Assembly: GCA_902806575.1 (NCBI GenBank)
Contig: CADCXD010000001.1
Coordinates: 5,022,001 to 5,086,000 of the forward strand
Origin: Jackrogersella multiformis
Taxonomy: Eukaryota > Ascomycota > Sordariomycetes > Xylariales > Hypoxylaceae
Direction of reading: 5' to 3'
DNA length: 64,000 nt
The notes under the pieces are model-generated. The model saw nothing but the letters and a program-made list of their open reading frames with translations, was not told where the DNA came from and made no database searches. Each line of letters starts with the position of its first letter. Positions within the stretch are counted from its first letter, which is position 1. Below, one piece after another: positions 32,969 to 45,766 of the stretch. The position numbers were made by a program, and so were the translations under genes.

Positions 32969-35900
32969 ATTGGATTGGGGTTGATTGACGCCGACGTGAC
33001 GAAATGGTGGAATTGATGAGGGTATTTGGATGTAGATAAATCCTCAAGACCGGGACTGACTCTTAATGTTTACCAGTCACAGTTCTATTGCGATGGGAAT
33101 CCCCAGCTCTTGGTAATACGTCGAGTCCAATTACCAGATTGGTACCTTGGTGTGTATTGTAGCAAGCTTCAAGCTTGTAAGTAAAAGCTGCTGGTAAGAG
33201 CGGTTTAAAAAAAGCAAAATAGAATGAACGCCCTCCAGGGTAATCAGTATCGCACACCTGGTGCAGTATATTTATAATAATCGTAGAAGAGATCTAACGA
33301 GAAAGACATGGATCTCGGAACTCGGAAAGCAAAGCTCGCTGCCTAGAATTAGTCTTGACTACCACCTATATATACATATACCAACCTGGGTATCCAGCTG
33401 CCAGGCATGTAGGTATGTATTTTCTTGACAGGGAAGCTTGGCGGCTCAAGTGGCAGACCACTTGGCCCGACTTAGGAAGACCGCTAATTAGGATGTTAGG
33501 ATGTTTGGGGAGGCACGGGACCAGAATTGTTGACTGGAAGACCTTATTTGAGGCAATTGACACATGTGTTATCAATGCTCTCGACCAATGAGGCTCCGGA
33601 TGAAGAAACATATACCTTGGAAGTGATCTTCCGTTGCAAGTGGAACTCCCTAGTCAGCCCTATCAAAATCGGCGGTGCCGTGACACGCAGCCAAGACCAT
33701 TTTATGTACATAGTATGGTTTTTCGATCAGGTCGGTGATCAGGTCGGTAACGATCCTGGTTAGTGCAGTGGTTGAGGTTGGGTACGGCAACGCGTCCCAA
33801 TATATTTTCGCTGCCCGAAGGAAAAGCTCGTCCGGCGAGCGTTCAGGTAGTTTGGCAGCCTGGTTGTTTCCTCGCCTGAAACAGCTGTAGCGATTGGTAG
33901 GTGTCCATAGGTACCTAGGTAGGTAGGAATGAGAAGCGTCTTGAACAGCTAGGAGTATTGTTACGATGTCGAGTAAATCGTCACGAGCGAAATTATAGTG
34001 AAGAATGAGACAGGATTCGTAATGGCGTACACCGGTTTAGACACAAATGATTGGAAACTTTCCGATGCCATTTGATGCCATTCGATGCCATTGGCACTTC
34101 TAGCGAAACTATCTACATACCTACCGGTATGTACCTAGGTAGGTAGCTAGTGCTAATATGCATATAATTTCGTGATAGAGACGGCTAAGCGGCATAGTGG
34201 TGATGCTATAAGGGGCGCGAACCATTGCCTTCCAGTGTCTTTTGTGTACCTAGGTACCTAGTATACGTGGATGTACATATAAAAAAAATGTAGATACGAA
34301 AGTTTCCCCGGTCTCCCGAAGCTTGAATTGTAGGGGAAGTGGAGAATGGGGCTGCTGGATTGAACCTACCTAGGTACCTAGGTACCTAATATCAAGGTAC
34401 CTCCTAAGTTTACTCGTAATAGCCTTTCACAGTATTTTGCACTGTGTTCAGCTAGTATCTACACGAAGTACTTCGTTAGGTACCTAGCTATGTTAGACTG
34501 ACTGAGATACGTGCGAATTAATTTAAGTACTGTCTCCATTAGGTATGTACTAATTATATTTGTATTACTAAGCATAATTATTATCACTACGATCCGAGCC
34601 CGGTGTCGGCAAAAGCGGGCTAGGAGAAAAAAAAACATTGGGTCTTACACGTACCTGATGTACCTACTGTACTGTACTGTACTGTACTGTACTGTACTGT
34701 ACTGTACTGTACTGTACTGTACCCACGCGACCGCGATCCCGACCCCTTTGCGCGGCTCATCTCATAGGGCTGACCTTGAGTTTTGAGCCGCATGGTAGCG
34801 CCGTCGATATGATGCAAATCTGGGGACGGGGTCCTTGAATATATTTTGATCGAAGATGGTCGATTTGCATTTTATATTTGATTATATGTACATCCTTTAC
34901 TAGCCACGAGGGCGACGAAAAGTAGTCAATTAGATGCTATATACATAGGCGACTTAGTTATAGGGTATAGAAGATGCGTTTTGATATCGAAACTGGAGGA
35001 TATCCGGGATCTTGAACGTGTCAAGATTTAGATGTTAAAAAATGGGAGTGAAGATGGATGGATTGTCGGAGCCGTTGGGGTGTTGGAGTTCCAAGGTTAT
35101 TGGAGGTTGTTTTGCTAATTTCTGGTATGACACGCTAGGTAACTCTTGGCAGGTGTAATTTGATTGGCTACAAGCTCCCACGCTGTGGGACAATCATGTA
35201 TTTTGCGGTGGTCTGTGCGTCTCTACCCGCCCGTGCAAGAGGCGTAGAGGCGCAGAAACGCGCGACAAGTGACTACCTACCTAATACCTAAACCCTTACT
35301 AAACCCTCCCCCCCAAAAACTCCAGCTCTTTCTTTTTTTACTCTTCATTCAGCTTTGCGCTTTTCACGCAACTCCTTCTTTATTTGTCTTCTCATCATAC
35401 AATATTGTCCAGGCTCGGTCACTTATTCAAGCGGCCCTTCCATCTACCAATGTTTACTACTACATATGTAGCCTGCGCATCTTCTCTATTACCTTAGGTA
35501 CCTGATAGACAATATTTTTGTATATCCCATCTCGGATCCCATTCCCATTCCTATTCTCGGACGCCCCTTGTCCGAATCTTCCTATACGCCCATTGACTTC
35601 AATCGAAACCCTTCGTCATCTTTACTTGCCTCGACTCTCAGTTTCCCTACTCTTCTGATTCTATCGCGTAACCGGTGAAGTTGTTGTTGTTGTTGTTATT
35701 ATTATTATTATTGCTGTCGTACTTATCTGTCGGTTCCATCCTCCGTCATTCTCAACCCTCCCGAAGGATCATCGATAAGTACGCCGCCTGCCGATCCCTT
35801 CATACAATAAGGTCGAAGATACCTATAATCCGCCGCGATAATAACGAAGTCGAACCGGACGAGAAATAAAATAAACGAAGACTATTTGCGAACTGCATAA

Positions 35901-36656
35901 TCGCATTGCCATATGCCTTAGTCTAGATATCAGGGGGCTTACTGTTGTCGTCCTGAACTTTGGGCGCATTGCCTCGTGAATGGTGGTAGTCCTCCTGTGA
36001 TTACTTCCATAATATCACTTCCGACTTGCTCCTGGGTGAGTCCGCACGGCGTTGAAGTTATTTCTATCTCACAGGATATTGACAATAGCCCGACTTCTAG
36101 TCTCTATCTGCCTCCCCTGAGACCACCTGCAGGGTATGCTCATTCCATCTTGCGTTGATGTGTTCTCAAGACACTAGATTGTATCTGATTACTTGGACTT
36201 ACAGCCTAGGATTTCTTCTACCTCGCTTTCTTCTGTTGTACCTCTTGGGTCCATTCGTCGAGAACTTGGTTATTCATACGCGCGTGATACTTTCTGTAGG
36301 TACCTTTACCCCGTCTCGAGCCTCATCTATTGTTACTTAGGCACCTTTGTCTGGATATCATCGTGAAGTCATTTCAGAGCCGCTTTGTGGACAACCGTGT
36401 TACATCAATCGGACTCACTAGCCACGCATTTGTGTTCTTCCCTTCTCTTACCTACCTAGGTACCTCGTCACCTAGGGTACTTTGACATATTGCCCATGCT
36501 TTTGGTTAGCCTACCAAAATTTCCCATCCTTCTTTTCCCCATCTTCTCATTTCCTCTGCCGACCTATGGGGCATGTTTCAAACTTGACCAGGCGTTTCTA
36601 ACTGCATTATTCTTCCCAGTCTTCTCCAACCTTCTGCCTCAAGGCGAACCTTCGCC
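32969..36656. other. Intergenic region; long leader of the YTA7-like gene at its right end
   Basis: No further gene supported. It contains palindromes at 33910-33928, 34125-34145, 34250-34262 and 34365-34390, an ACTGT microsatellite at 34666-34720, and a TTG/TTA run at 35680-35712. From about 35280 to 36656 the plus strand becomes pyrimidine-rich, as in fungal promoters and 5' UTRs. Confidence 0.4.
34666..34720. repeat. ACTGT pentanucleotide microsatellite, 11 perfect units
   Basis: Eleven uninterrupted copies of ACTGT, preceded by GTACCT and followed by ACCCACG. It reads as GTACA-type on the other strand and lies in non-coding DNA. Confidence 0.95.
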
Positions 36657-39600
36657 ATGGCTGGTAAACGAAAGCGCGATATCTTGGATTTCGATCCTAA
36701 CAAATCTGATTCTGATGACGAGAACTTCGAACCCGATGTCGACCGCCCACGCTCGCAGAAAAAATCTCGCGCGCATAGAGCTAATAAGCCTGGTACTCGT
36801 AAAAAAGGTAGATACCGGGGTTCCGATATTGAGGATGATGAAGTACTCGTTGACAGCGATCAAGAAAATTCGTTCGCGGAGGACAATGTAGACGATGAGG
36901 ATGAGCCCGAACCTCCGATTAACGAGACTACCGGCCGTCGCGTTAGAAAGGCAGCTACTAAACATCAAAGTTATAAGGAGAGCTCCGAAGATGAAGACGA
37001 TGATCCAGTCCGGGACTCAGGTAATGAAAAGGATGACCGTGTCAAGGATCCACCCAAGAAGTCCCCTCGCCAGAGAAAGTTGATAACACTTCGGGTTCCT
37101 CCGTCTGCGCGGAAGACGCGCGCAGCCTCTAATTTTAATGCCCCGCTCGGGATTAGGCGAGTTACCCGAGCTCGCACGGTCGATGCGGACGATGCTGAAT
37201 TGGTCGAGTTATCAAATTCTGGACGACATGCAAGACCAGCCCGCGGTTCCAAGAGCAGGAGCCCTGAAACTCTAGGACGACTTAGCCGACCGACTCGTAG
37301 TGGGAAAGGTATCAAGACGGCAGTGCCTACTTTGGCCGAGGTTGATAGTCAGGAAGAGAACAAAGTTTCCGAGGCCGAGGTTGCCGAGGATCCCGCCATC
37401 CAAGATGCTGCAATGGGCGAGGAAGATGCTATCGGCCAGGTAGATGATGTGATTGAAGATGACGCTCAAGGTCACGCTGAGCCTATGGAGACGGTAGAAC
37501 CGAACGACAACATGGATTTGGACGAAGAAGACGACGATGATGATGTTCCCGTGGCGCGCAAGACCCGTGGCGCGAGAGCTAATCAGTCTGCGGCTGTTGT
37601 TGAAACCCCCAATGTTGAGGATGCTAGTCCTGTAAAGCGAACTCGCGGTCGACTTACCCGAAAGTCTCGAATCGGAAAGTCGCTCAAAGAACCTAGCAGT
37701 GACTTTGAACCTGGAAATGAGTCCGGAGAAGAGAACGAGGTTGGGTCCGAGGCGCACCAAGATGAAATCGGCCTTCTCGACGAGGAGAACTCAAGCCCTA
37801 GTGCTCGTGGACGAAGGTCGTCGAGAGGGAAGACAAGAAGATCCGCAAGGAGATCGCAGCGGCGCCAAGAATCAGGAGATGAAGATGAGGTCGATGAAAA
37901 TGAAGTAGCAGAAGAACTTGCAGATCTTCGACAAGATTCTCGTTCGCGAAGAGAACGTCGCTCACCGCAAATCCTCTTCGAGAAGAGAGAAGAAAAGAGA
38001 CGACGAAGAGGGCAACCGGTGAATTACGCAATACCACCTCTCAACGCATTCCCCGTCGAGCAGGAAGAGGATGACGATGATGCAGCTCCGACAGCAGCTC
38101 GTCGCCGCGGACGCGCGAATGGAGGGGGCGGTTGGGATCATAGTCTACATTCTACTGCCGGCGCTTTGGGAGGCATGGGTCTCACTGGCGCGCTGCTCGG
38201 CGGTCCTTGGGGTACCGGTGCTGTAGGCGGTGCCAATTCCGATAGTAGCGACGACGAAATGAACAATCGCTCAGGAGTAGGGGGCATGGTGGGCATGACG
38301 CCAACCTCGGCAGCTCCTCATCTGGGTCCCTCGCTTGGAAACATGGACGGCGCTGGTGGCCTTCTTGCTGCACCCGCGCTAAATGTTGGCAAGATTAAGA
38401 ACCCGAAGGCCCTTGCCGACGCGGACCCCTTAGGCGTGGACATGAACGTCGACTTCAGTCAAGTCGGTGGCTTGCAAGGCCATATCGACCAACTCAAGGA
38501 GATGGTACAGCTACCTCTCCTTTACCCGGAACTTTTCGCCAAGTTTCATGTCACCCCGCCGAGAGGGGTGTTATTCCACGGTCCGCCGGGAACGGGAAAG
38601 ACGCTGCTTGCTCGGGCCCTCGCGAATACCATTGGCATCGGTGGTAAAAAGATCACGTTTTACATGCGCAAGGGTGCTGATGCCCTGAGCAAATGGGTTG
38701 GTGAAGCCGAGAAGCAGCTACGTCTTCTCTTTGAGGAAGCTAGAAGAACACAGCCAAGCATTATTTTCTTCGACGAGATTGACGGCCTCGCACCGGTACG
38801 TTCCAGTAAACAGGAGCAGATCCATGCCTCGATTGTTTCAACCTTGCTCGCTCTGATGGACGGCATGGACGGTCGAGGTCAGGTAATCGTCATTGGCGCC
38901 ACCAATAGGCCAGACAGTGTGGATCCTGCTCTTCGTCGGCCGGGGCGTTTTGATCGAGAATTTTATTTTCCCCTACCCGACGTCGACGGCCGCAAGGCGA
39001 TTATCGACATCCACACTAAGGACTGGGGTCTCTCTGATGAGTTCAAGATGTCTCTGGCTAGAGAAACAAAGGGCTACGGTGGTGCTGACCTACGTGCCAT
39101 GTGTACCGAGGCGGCCATCAATGCAATCCAGAGAACATATCCGCAGATTTACTCGTCCAAGGAGAAACTCGTCGTCGACCCGGGGAAGATTACTGTTCAC
39201 ATGACAGACTTTATGCTGTCGAAGAATAAAATTGTGCCCTCTTCAGAAAGGTCTGCTACCTCCGGGGCCTCCCCCTTCCCGAAACCTGTCGAGCCGCTCC
39301 TTCGGGACCAGTTCAAAGCCATTACCGACGTCTTGGACAGTGTCTTGCCTCGTAAGAAGAAGGTGACGGCGCTGGACGAGGCAATGTTCGAGCCTTACGA
39401 CGACGACGACTTCGGGTTCAGCAGGGAGGCACTGCAACAAGAATTCCACAAATTTCGCGTTTATCGACCGCGACTTCTAATATGCGGCTGCCCTGGAATG
39501 GGTCAAGTCTACATCAGTGCCGCTATCCTCCACTATCTCGAAGGTGTCCATGTGCAAAATTTTGATCTGCCTAACATACTCGGTGAGCCTATGGTAAGCA

Positions 39601-41673
39601 GCATTTGACTTCCTCATATACTTCTAATAATGTTAGTTAACTTCTCTATAGTCTCCTGAGCAAGTGCTGTTCGGACTTTTCGCGGAAGCTAGACGCCAGA
39701 AGCCGAGCGTCATCTTCATCCCGAACGTCGATATATGGTACGACACATTGGCCGGACCGGCGTTGACAGCCTTCATGTCCATGTTAAGGACCATACAACC
39801 TACCGATTCCATCATGGTCGTGGGAACTGCGGAGACCAAGTTAGATGATATTAGTTCCCAGCTGAAGCGCGATCTTTTTGGATTGTCAAACTCGAACTTC
39901 GTCGAGATTGCCCGCCCATTTAGGGTAAGTGTCCTATGCATATTATTCGGGCAGGGCGAAACTGACAATACACAGGAGAACCGGCAGGAATACTTTAGTA
40001 GGATACTCGAACACATCAGAAGATTCCCCAAGGACTTCCCTGATCCTGCTAATCGGAGGAAGAGAGTTCTAGAGGAACTTCCCGTGGCCCCACCGCCTCC
40101 TCCTCAACAACTTACTCTGGAAGAGATCCAGACCGCGAATCTACTATATCGACGAGCTCTCAACTTCATGAAGATACATCTACAGCCTATTATGGATCAG
40201 ATCAAGCGCAAGTACCGCTTGTTTCGCACTCCATTTATAGCGCAATCCAAGTATCAATACCTCTTCAACGAGGCAGATCCGAACTATGTGAGACCTGACG
40301 TAGTAGATGCTCCGCCGCGCCCTTATGCTCTTGGAAAGGATAAGGATGGGACTCCGGGACTTGTCGAAACTGCGACAAACAAGTTCTTCTACAACCTTGA
40401 CACCGTGACAATCGAGACGAGACTTGCCAACGCCTTCTATACCACCCCGGAGGCGTTTTTGAAAGACGTGTCTTCATTTGAGCTCGACGCAAAGGCTCTC
40501 GGCGACAAAGCACTCTGGCTCAAAGCAAATGAACTCGCTACGAACGCGAGCGTGGACGTGAACGATATCGCTGATAAGCTTCGTAACAGGATTAACTTTG
40601 AGGAGGAGTGGAACAAAGAGCTATTCCGACAGAAGGAATATAAACGAATACAAAAGGCTCGCAGGCGGGAGGCACGGTCTGGTACTGGCCAGGCACAGTT
40701 TAACATCACCGACGGCACAGATTCTCCTCAGGGTGCCCATGCTCCGAAACTGCAACAGCTGCACACCACGACGGCCCGCTTCCAAGTTATAGGCGAGGAA
40801 GATGTCACGAATGGAGAAGGCTCGTTATCGCATCTTGCCACAAATGGTACGTCTGTGCCGTCTCGAGCGGTAAATGAAGATGTTTCCATAGCCGAGGCCA
40901 ATAGCCAGGCGCTCGGTGGACCAAACTTCGCCATGCAGCCACCATCTCAGTGGCCCCTTATGGGGATGCGATCATTTAACACGTCAACACGAGCGATAGC
41001 AGGGGGGACGAACCGGATATCACAGGTCTCGGCCGTGCAGTCTTTGCCCCCCGGTATATCGCCGTCCGCGGTGCTAAACGATGCATCAACCACTAAGACG
41101 TCAGATCCTTCCAACCGATCTTCCATTTTTAGCACACAAGCCACCAACGGCGTTCACCACGAGCAGTCTAGCCCGGCCGAGGTCGTCCCTGATACCCAGC
41201 CGGTATACCTTGGAGCAAGCCAGGTCACATCCACCGACGAGTCATGGATTCACTCGCAACCTCAGGGCCTTATGCGAGAGCTCATCCAGCAACCCGGATC
41301 ATCCCATGGATCCGTCTCTCGGATGTCTCCGGCACGCGAAAAATCATCCCATGCCCCTAGTGTGGCGAACTTGCTGAATGACTCCCCCTCCGACGAACCC
41401 TCTCAATCACAACGCCAGTCCGGTTCGTCTGCTTCGCAGCAGGTCGAGCTGGACGATACGCAAGCCCAATTCTTCCTTGATTCTGTCACCGAGCGCACGT
41501 CGGACTGCACCATTGAGCAGCTGCAGCAGATCTTCCGTGAAATGATGGTAGAGCTCTGGAAAACGAGAGGCGAGCACAACCGCATGAAAGTTCTCCACTT
41601 CGTCACTTGCGTCTTTAACAAGGCCATTGAAGACATCGAGCCGATCCAGGGACTGCTACAGCAGAGTCAATGA
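36657..41673 (+). CDS. YTA7: Yta7/ATAD2-type AAA ATPase with bromodomain-like region
   Basis: Chromatin-associated ATPase that in yeast (Yta7) and fission yeast (Abo1) acts on histone H3-H4 and nucleosome density. Three exons, 36657-39593, 39652-39924 and 39976-41673 (introns 58 and 51 nt), 1635 aa. The N-terminal ~500 residues are disordered, with alternating acidic and Lys/Arg blocks. AAA1 has Walker A GPPGTGKT (about residues 642-649), Walker B IIFFDEIDG (about 702-710) and GATNRPDSVDPALRRPGRFDREF-type arginine-finger region. AAA2 is degenerate: GCPGMGQVY replaces Walker A and FIPNVD replaces Walker B, as in the family. A bromodomain-like segment follows (around 1150-1300, KFFYNLDTVTIETRL), then a Ser-rich tail. 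Start ATG 36657 in context gccATGG. Intact. Confidence 0.95.
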
Positions 41674-42488
41674 GTCGCTCGTGGAATAGGCCTCAACAGA
41701 ATAGTGGGGGCCATAACTCCTAACCGCCGCTGGAGAGTCAGTTTCCCTAATGTAATTATAAATAAAGAAATAACCAGAGGTGGGAAGCTAAGGGGAGTCA
41801 GGCAATGACTTTAGGACACGTGGATTTACTTGCAGAAAGGCTGATTAGGCAACATCGTCACGATCTTGACGTAAGAAACGTTTATAGCTTCACTGGCTTA
41901 TGAAGGTCTTGGCTCGCGCCCCCTTTTTCTCAATAGGTACATTCGGTCTACAGCCTAGGTAGGATTTTTCACCTTAGGTAGCAATTGACACATTGGTCAT
42001 CAGTACCAAATACGGAGATTTTTGCTATGAGATACCGTCCAGTGAGTAGTGGGTAATGCGTTTGAACTTCTAGCTTCTGCCATTTTCTAATTGTACCTTG
42101 GCGATATGTGAGATTTCGAGGGGAGGCTGAATCCGTAGAGGTGTATGTCATACATGATAGTAGGGGTGAACGTGGTAGCCTTTAGTGACAGTAAAATCGA
42201 CCTTTCAATACCCAAATAATGAGGTAGTGAACTCGTTGGGTCTACTGCCTTAGGAAGGAGTACCTATTTTGCGTTATTCCTTGAGCTGTTCCCAAGTTCT
42301 TTTCTACATTAGGTATACCTGATCCACGGAATGAACAGTCATTTGCCACAAATGTACCCATATGTCAAAGGAAAATCAATGCATTCGTAATATATGACGA
42401 ATATGATATATACCCCTAAAACTCCACGCTAGCCCACCTATTAACCTAATATATTAGATCGTCCGTACTCAACCATACATATCTATGC
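41674..42488. other. Intergenic region between convergent genes
   Basis: 3' flanks of the YTA7-like gene and of the minus-strand hydrolase. AATAAA-like words occur at 41759-41766. A CCTAGGTAGG palindrome lies near 41954. No gene seen. Confidence 0.45.
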
Positions 42489-43997
42489 TCACGAGTCCAG
42501 TACCGTACCCGGTTCCGGTAGCGTTAGGTTTACCAGGTACGCGTTGATCGCGGCCGTCGTCGCCCCTCCAGTCAGGTAGCTCGTATGTCCAGAGCCGTTG
42601 CGCACCAGCAGCACCGATTTATCATCCCCCAGCTCGGCATGCAGACCTAAGCCCCACGCGTAGCTCGTCGAAGGGTCGAAGGTTGACTGCGCCTGCAAGA
42701 TCTTCGTCTTCCCCTTGTACGCAATGGGCTTAGGAGGGTTGGAGAGCGGAGCGGGCCACCCGATGCAAGACGTCTGAATCTTGTAGCTCTGGCACGCGCC
42801 ACGTGTTAAAGGACTGAAGTTAGCGCCTAGGGTAGCCTTGTTCTGCACGTCGCTTAAAGACTTGGAGGCATGGTCCCAGTCCTGACAAGCGATGGCCGTG
42901 CCGGCGAGGAGGGAGGAGTCGGAGTAGGCATCGCCGACGGTGAGAGGTTGCTGTCGAGAGATTAGGGTTGCGTTTCCGGCGTCAGCTTCGACGAGGGCGA
43001 GACCGAGGGATGGCCACGACGATGTCGATATTAGGTACCCCTGCAGACCGAAACGGAGGTCCTCCTCGGTCACGTCGGACCGGCACTGCTTGTCGTCGCA
43101 GCCTGGTGCCGGGATGGGCGACGCGGTGGCCTTAGCGAGCACGCTCAGGTACTTAGCCTGGACGTCTTGACCTGAAAGTGGACACTCCTGCTCGGTCGCG
43201 TTGGCACACCAGCTGAAGAACTGCTTCAACGTGGTCTCGTACGTGGTGCTCTCAATGAGTAAATTCGAGGACTCGCCCTGGGAATGCTGCAGATTCCCGT
43301 CGAGTACGATGGACCGGATGTTGTCCGGGAACAGTTCGGCATACTGACTGAAGAGCTGCGTACCGTACGACAGACCCAGGAGGTTGACCTTCTCGTCCCC
43401 AAGCGCTTTGCGCACCGCCTCGTGGTCCTTGACGGCGCTGATGGTATCCACGAAGTCGATCAGGCGGCCCGTCTTGGCGCGGCAGCTCTCGCCGAGCGCC
43501 TTGTTGTACGCGACCAGCTCGTCGTACTCAGCCTGGGTCTTGGGGAAGAAGGACACGCGCTTGTTATAGGCGGCGGGGTCGCACTGCACAGGCGTGCTGA
43601 GTCCAACGCCGCGGGGATCTAGACCGATAACGTCGAAGCGCTCGAGGATCTGCGGATCGACGGCATCCGGAGACAGGGCGAGCGCGCCAACAAGATCAGA
43701 GGCCTGGCCGCCCGGGCCGCCCGGGTTAATAAATAGGTACCCTATTCGGTTGCTCCTGTCGCGGGCCTCGAGGCGTACGATTCCCAACTCTATCGTCTCG
43801 TTGTCGGGGCTCGACCAATCCAGGGGCACGGTATACGTCGCGCATGTGAGGTTGGGTGCGAACTGATCCGGACAAGGACCCCACGCGATGCCTGTAGAAT
43901 TGGAGGACGTGGCTCCTCTTCGGATAGGCATAGGAGCCGCCGCGCTCAGGATCGCGAGCGCGAGGAGCGCTGGAGTGAAGACGTGTGAGCGGCCCAT
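42489..43997 (-). CDS. Secreted alpha/beta hydrolase, TAP-like peptidase family
   Basis: Single-exon gene, 502 aa, with signal peptide (residues 1-20, LLALAILSAAAP). Resembles tripeptidyl aminopeptidases and related secreted alpha/beta hydrolases. Visible motifs are the oxyanion loop NPGGPGG (about 91-97), DPRGVGLS, nucleophile Ser210 in GLSYGT, the acid Asp in STFDPSTSY and the catalytic His in GSGHTSY, the last two in the C-terminal TAP-like domain. Several N-glycosylation sites and paired Cys fit an extracellular enzyme. Likely removes short peptides from protein N-termini, but other ester or amide substrates are possible. Codon use is strongly G/C-ending. Intact. Confidence 0.88.
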   Translation of the reverse strand: MGRSHVFTPALLALAILSAAAPMPIRRGATSSNSTGIAWGPCPDQFAPNLTCATYTVPLDWSSPDNETIELGIVRLEARDRSNRIGYLFINPGGPGGQASDLVGALALSPDAVDPQILERFDVIGLDPRGVGLSTPVQCDPAAYNKRVSFFPKTQAEYDELVAYNKALGESCRAKTGRLIDFVDTISAVKDHEAVRKALGDEKVNLLGLSYGTQLFSQYAELFPDNIRSIVLDGNLQHSQGESSNLLIESTTYETTLKQFFSWCANATEQECPLSGQDVQAKYLSVLAKATASPIPAPGCDDKQCRSDVTEEDLRFGLQGYLISTSSWPSLGLALVEADAGNATLISRQQPLTVGDAYSDSSLLAGTAIACQDWDHASKSLSDVQNKATLGANFSPLTRGACQSYKIQTSCIGWPAPLSNPPKPIAYKGKTKILQAQSTFDPSTSYAWGLGLHAELGDDKSVLLVRNGSGHTSYLTGGATTAAINAYLVNLTLPEPGTVLDS

Positions 43998-44090
43998 TAT
44001 GTTGCCTCCTACCTAATTACCTAGGTATCTAGTTAGGTTGACGAGATACTTCGATGTAAGAGAAGAACTCGGAATAGACAGCAGGATTGC

Positions 44091-44103
44091 CTGTATATAT
44101 AGG
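44091..44103 (-). promoter_or_regulatory. Possible TATA element of the hydrolase gene
   Basis: CTATATATACAG on the minus strand, about 95-105 bp before the hydrolase ATG at 43997. Position and sequence are compatible with a TATA box; no other support. Confidence 0.3.
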
Positions 44104-45524
44104 TACCTAGGTAGGTTTCCAGCTGCAACGTTCCTGCATTGCATTGTAAATCTTTACCCGGAGCGATGGTAGGATTGCAATCGGTAGCACCTATGGCCAG
44201 GGGTCTGTGGCCGCCGTGCCCAAATTGGGGATCGTAAGCACCGGTAGCTGAAGAGCTACCTGCCTAGGTAGTACTTAATAATTTCGATAAACCCTGCTGT
44301 GTTGCAACTATTCGTACACAGCCGCGATCTATAATGCATTAGGCATATAAAGGAGCCTTACGAGGCGAGTTTATGCCAAGTTCGTCGTATTTACCTAACA
44401 CACTTATGTGCGAGTGTGAACTGAGCTGAACACTTTCCCAATTTTGGACACGATTTAATTCGCTAGGGTGAATTCCCTAAGTAAAGGTCACCTACTTGCC
44501 CCCTTTTAAATGCTGATAAATATTATTCGTATCATGTATTTTGAAATATTATGGAAGTCCTCATCACAATTAAGATATTTCGAGCCCTATAGCTCTCTCC
44601 TAGTGACACTGTAAAGTAAGTTATAGACGATCCCATAACCCTTAACTAATGTTGGTCAGGGGCAAATACATAAAGGTGCACCACCGGGAGAGGTTTCATG
44701 ACTTTTGGTAAAGTACCTAGATCCAGGTGCCCTAAAATTATATAGTAGCTTTATTTTCCGAAATGCCTGGTATTAGTGTAGCAGACTCAGTGCTACTAAT
44801 TATTCATCAGTTTTTGCTTCCTAACAAGGTCTCTTAAGTTAGCTGTGAAAGGTAAGTATGAAGACAAGCTAAATTGAGTATATTAATAGCAGAAAATTGT
44901 TTACTGAACAGACTCCTAGGTAAGTAAAGTTCCTTTCCGATGAATCTAATCGGAGAAGCGTCGTCGTCGTCGTAATCAATGAAGGTATATTTACATAGGT
45001 ATTTGACATTCCGGGTTTTCACCGAGCCCGAGTTAGAATTTACGACACTGTTAAGACCATCTAAGGAGGTCGCAATTAGTTCGGTATCTTCTTCGACGGG
45101 GTAAATTCGCTCGGATTTGTCTCTGTCTCTAGATTCTGCGATGCACAATATTCTGTGAATCGCTCTAGATACACAACGGGGAGAAGACTACACATATTGA
45201 ATATGTCAAGTGCGATGTCTTGGAGATGTTTTCGGCCCTCCCGGAATCATTCCCATTCCGAGTTTCTCCAATTTCCCGTTTGGTGCAATTCGCATTCGCA
45301 AACTCTGGTACTCGGGCTGTCCTATTGGGAATATGTTCGGGTTGTTCCTTATTCCGATAGGGCGACGGGAATATCAGCATATGGAAAACCAGTAGCATAC
45401 AGGCTCTGAGTAACACAACGCATAATGGCGTTTCCTATCGCCCTCAAGCCATACGCGCATATATCGACGCTTACTCATGCTTTTCTGAATATGGAGAAAG
45501 GTGAAAGTCCCGCATGGTCCATGA

Positions 45525-45533
45525 TATATAAAG
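45525..45533 (+). promoter_or_regulatory. Possible TATA element of the GMC oxidoreductase gene
   Basis: TATATAAAG about 235 bp upstream of the ATG at 45767. It would fit if the 5' UTR is about 200 nt. No transcript evidence in the sequence. Confidence 0.35.
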
Positions 45534-45766
45534 AGGTTGAGATCGCGAGGACTATGAAGTTGTTTTTGTCTAACACCATCACCATAGCCATCAACATCAT
45601 CAACTAAGCAAAATAATATTTGGCTCTTCCTAAAGAACTTACCAAAAAAGATTCATCCTCCGCCAGCTATCACCCCAAGGCTCCATCCAGGCTTGATCTC
45701 ACAGTTCCCACAAGTCCAATTTTATCAACTTCTAGACCTAAACCGAATATCAATAACGAATCCATC

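Larger units (their letters stand above)
43998..45766. other. Divergent intergenic region
   Basis: Separates the hydrolase (minus) from the GMC oxidoreductase (plus), about 1.8 kb. ACCTAGGT palindromes lie at 44017-44030 and 44100-44112. An open frame on the minus strand at 44834-45148 lacks an ATG and recognisable content. No gene supported. Confidence 0.4.

Noticed and set aside
44834..45148. 104-codon minus-strand frame
   Set aside because: Starts with TTG, has a GAC-repeat stretch, and no recognisable motif or neighbours in frame.
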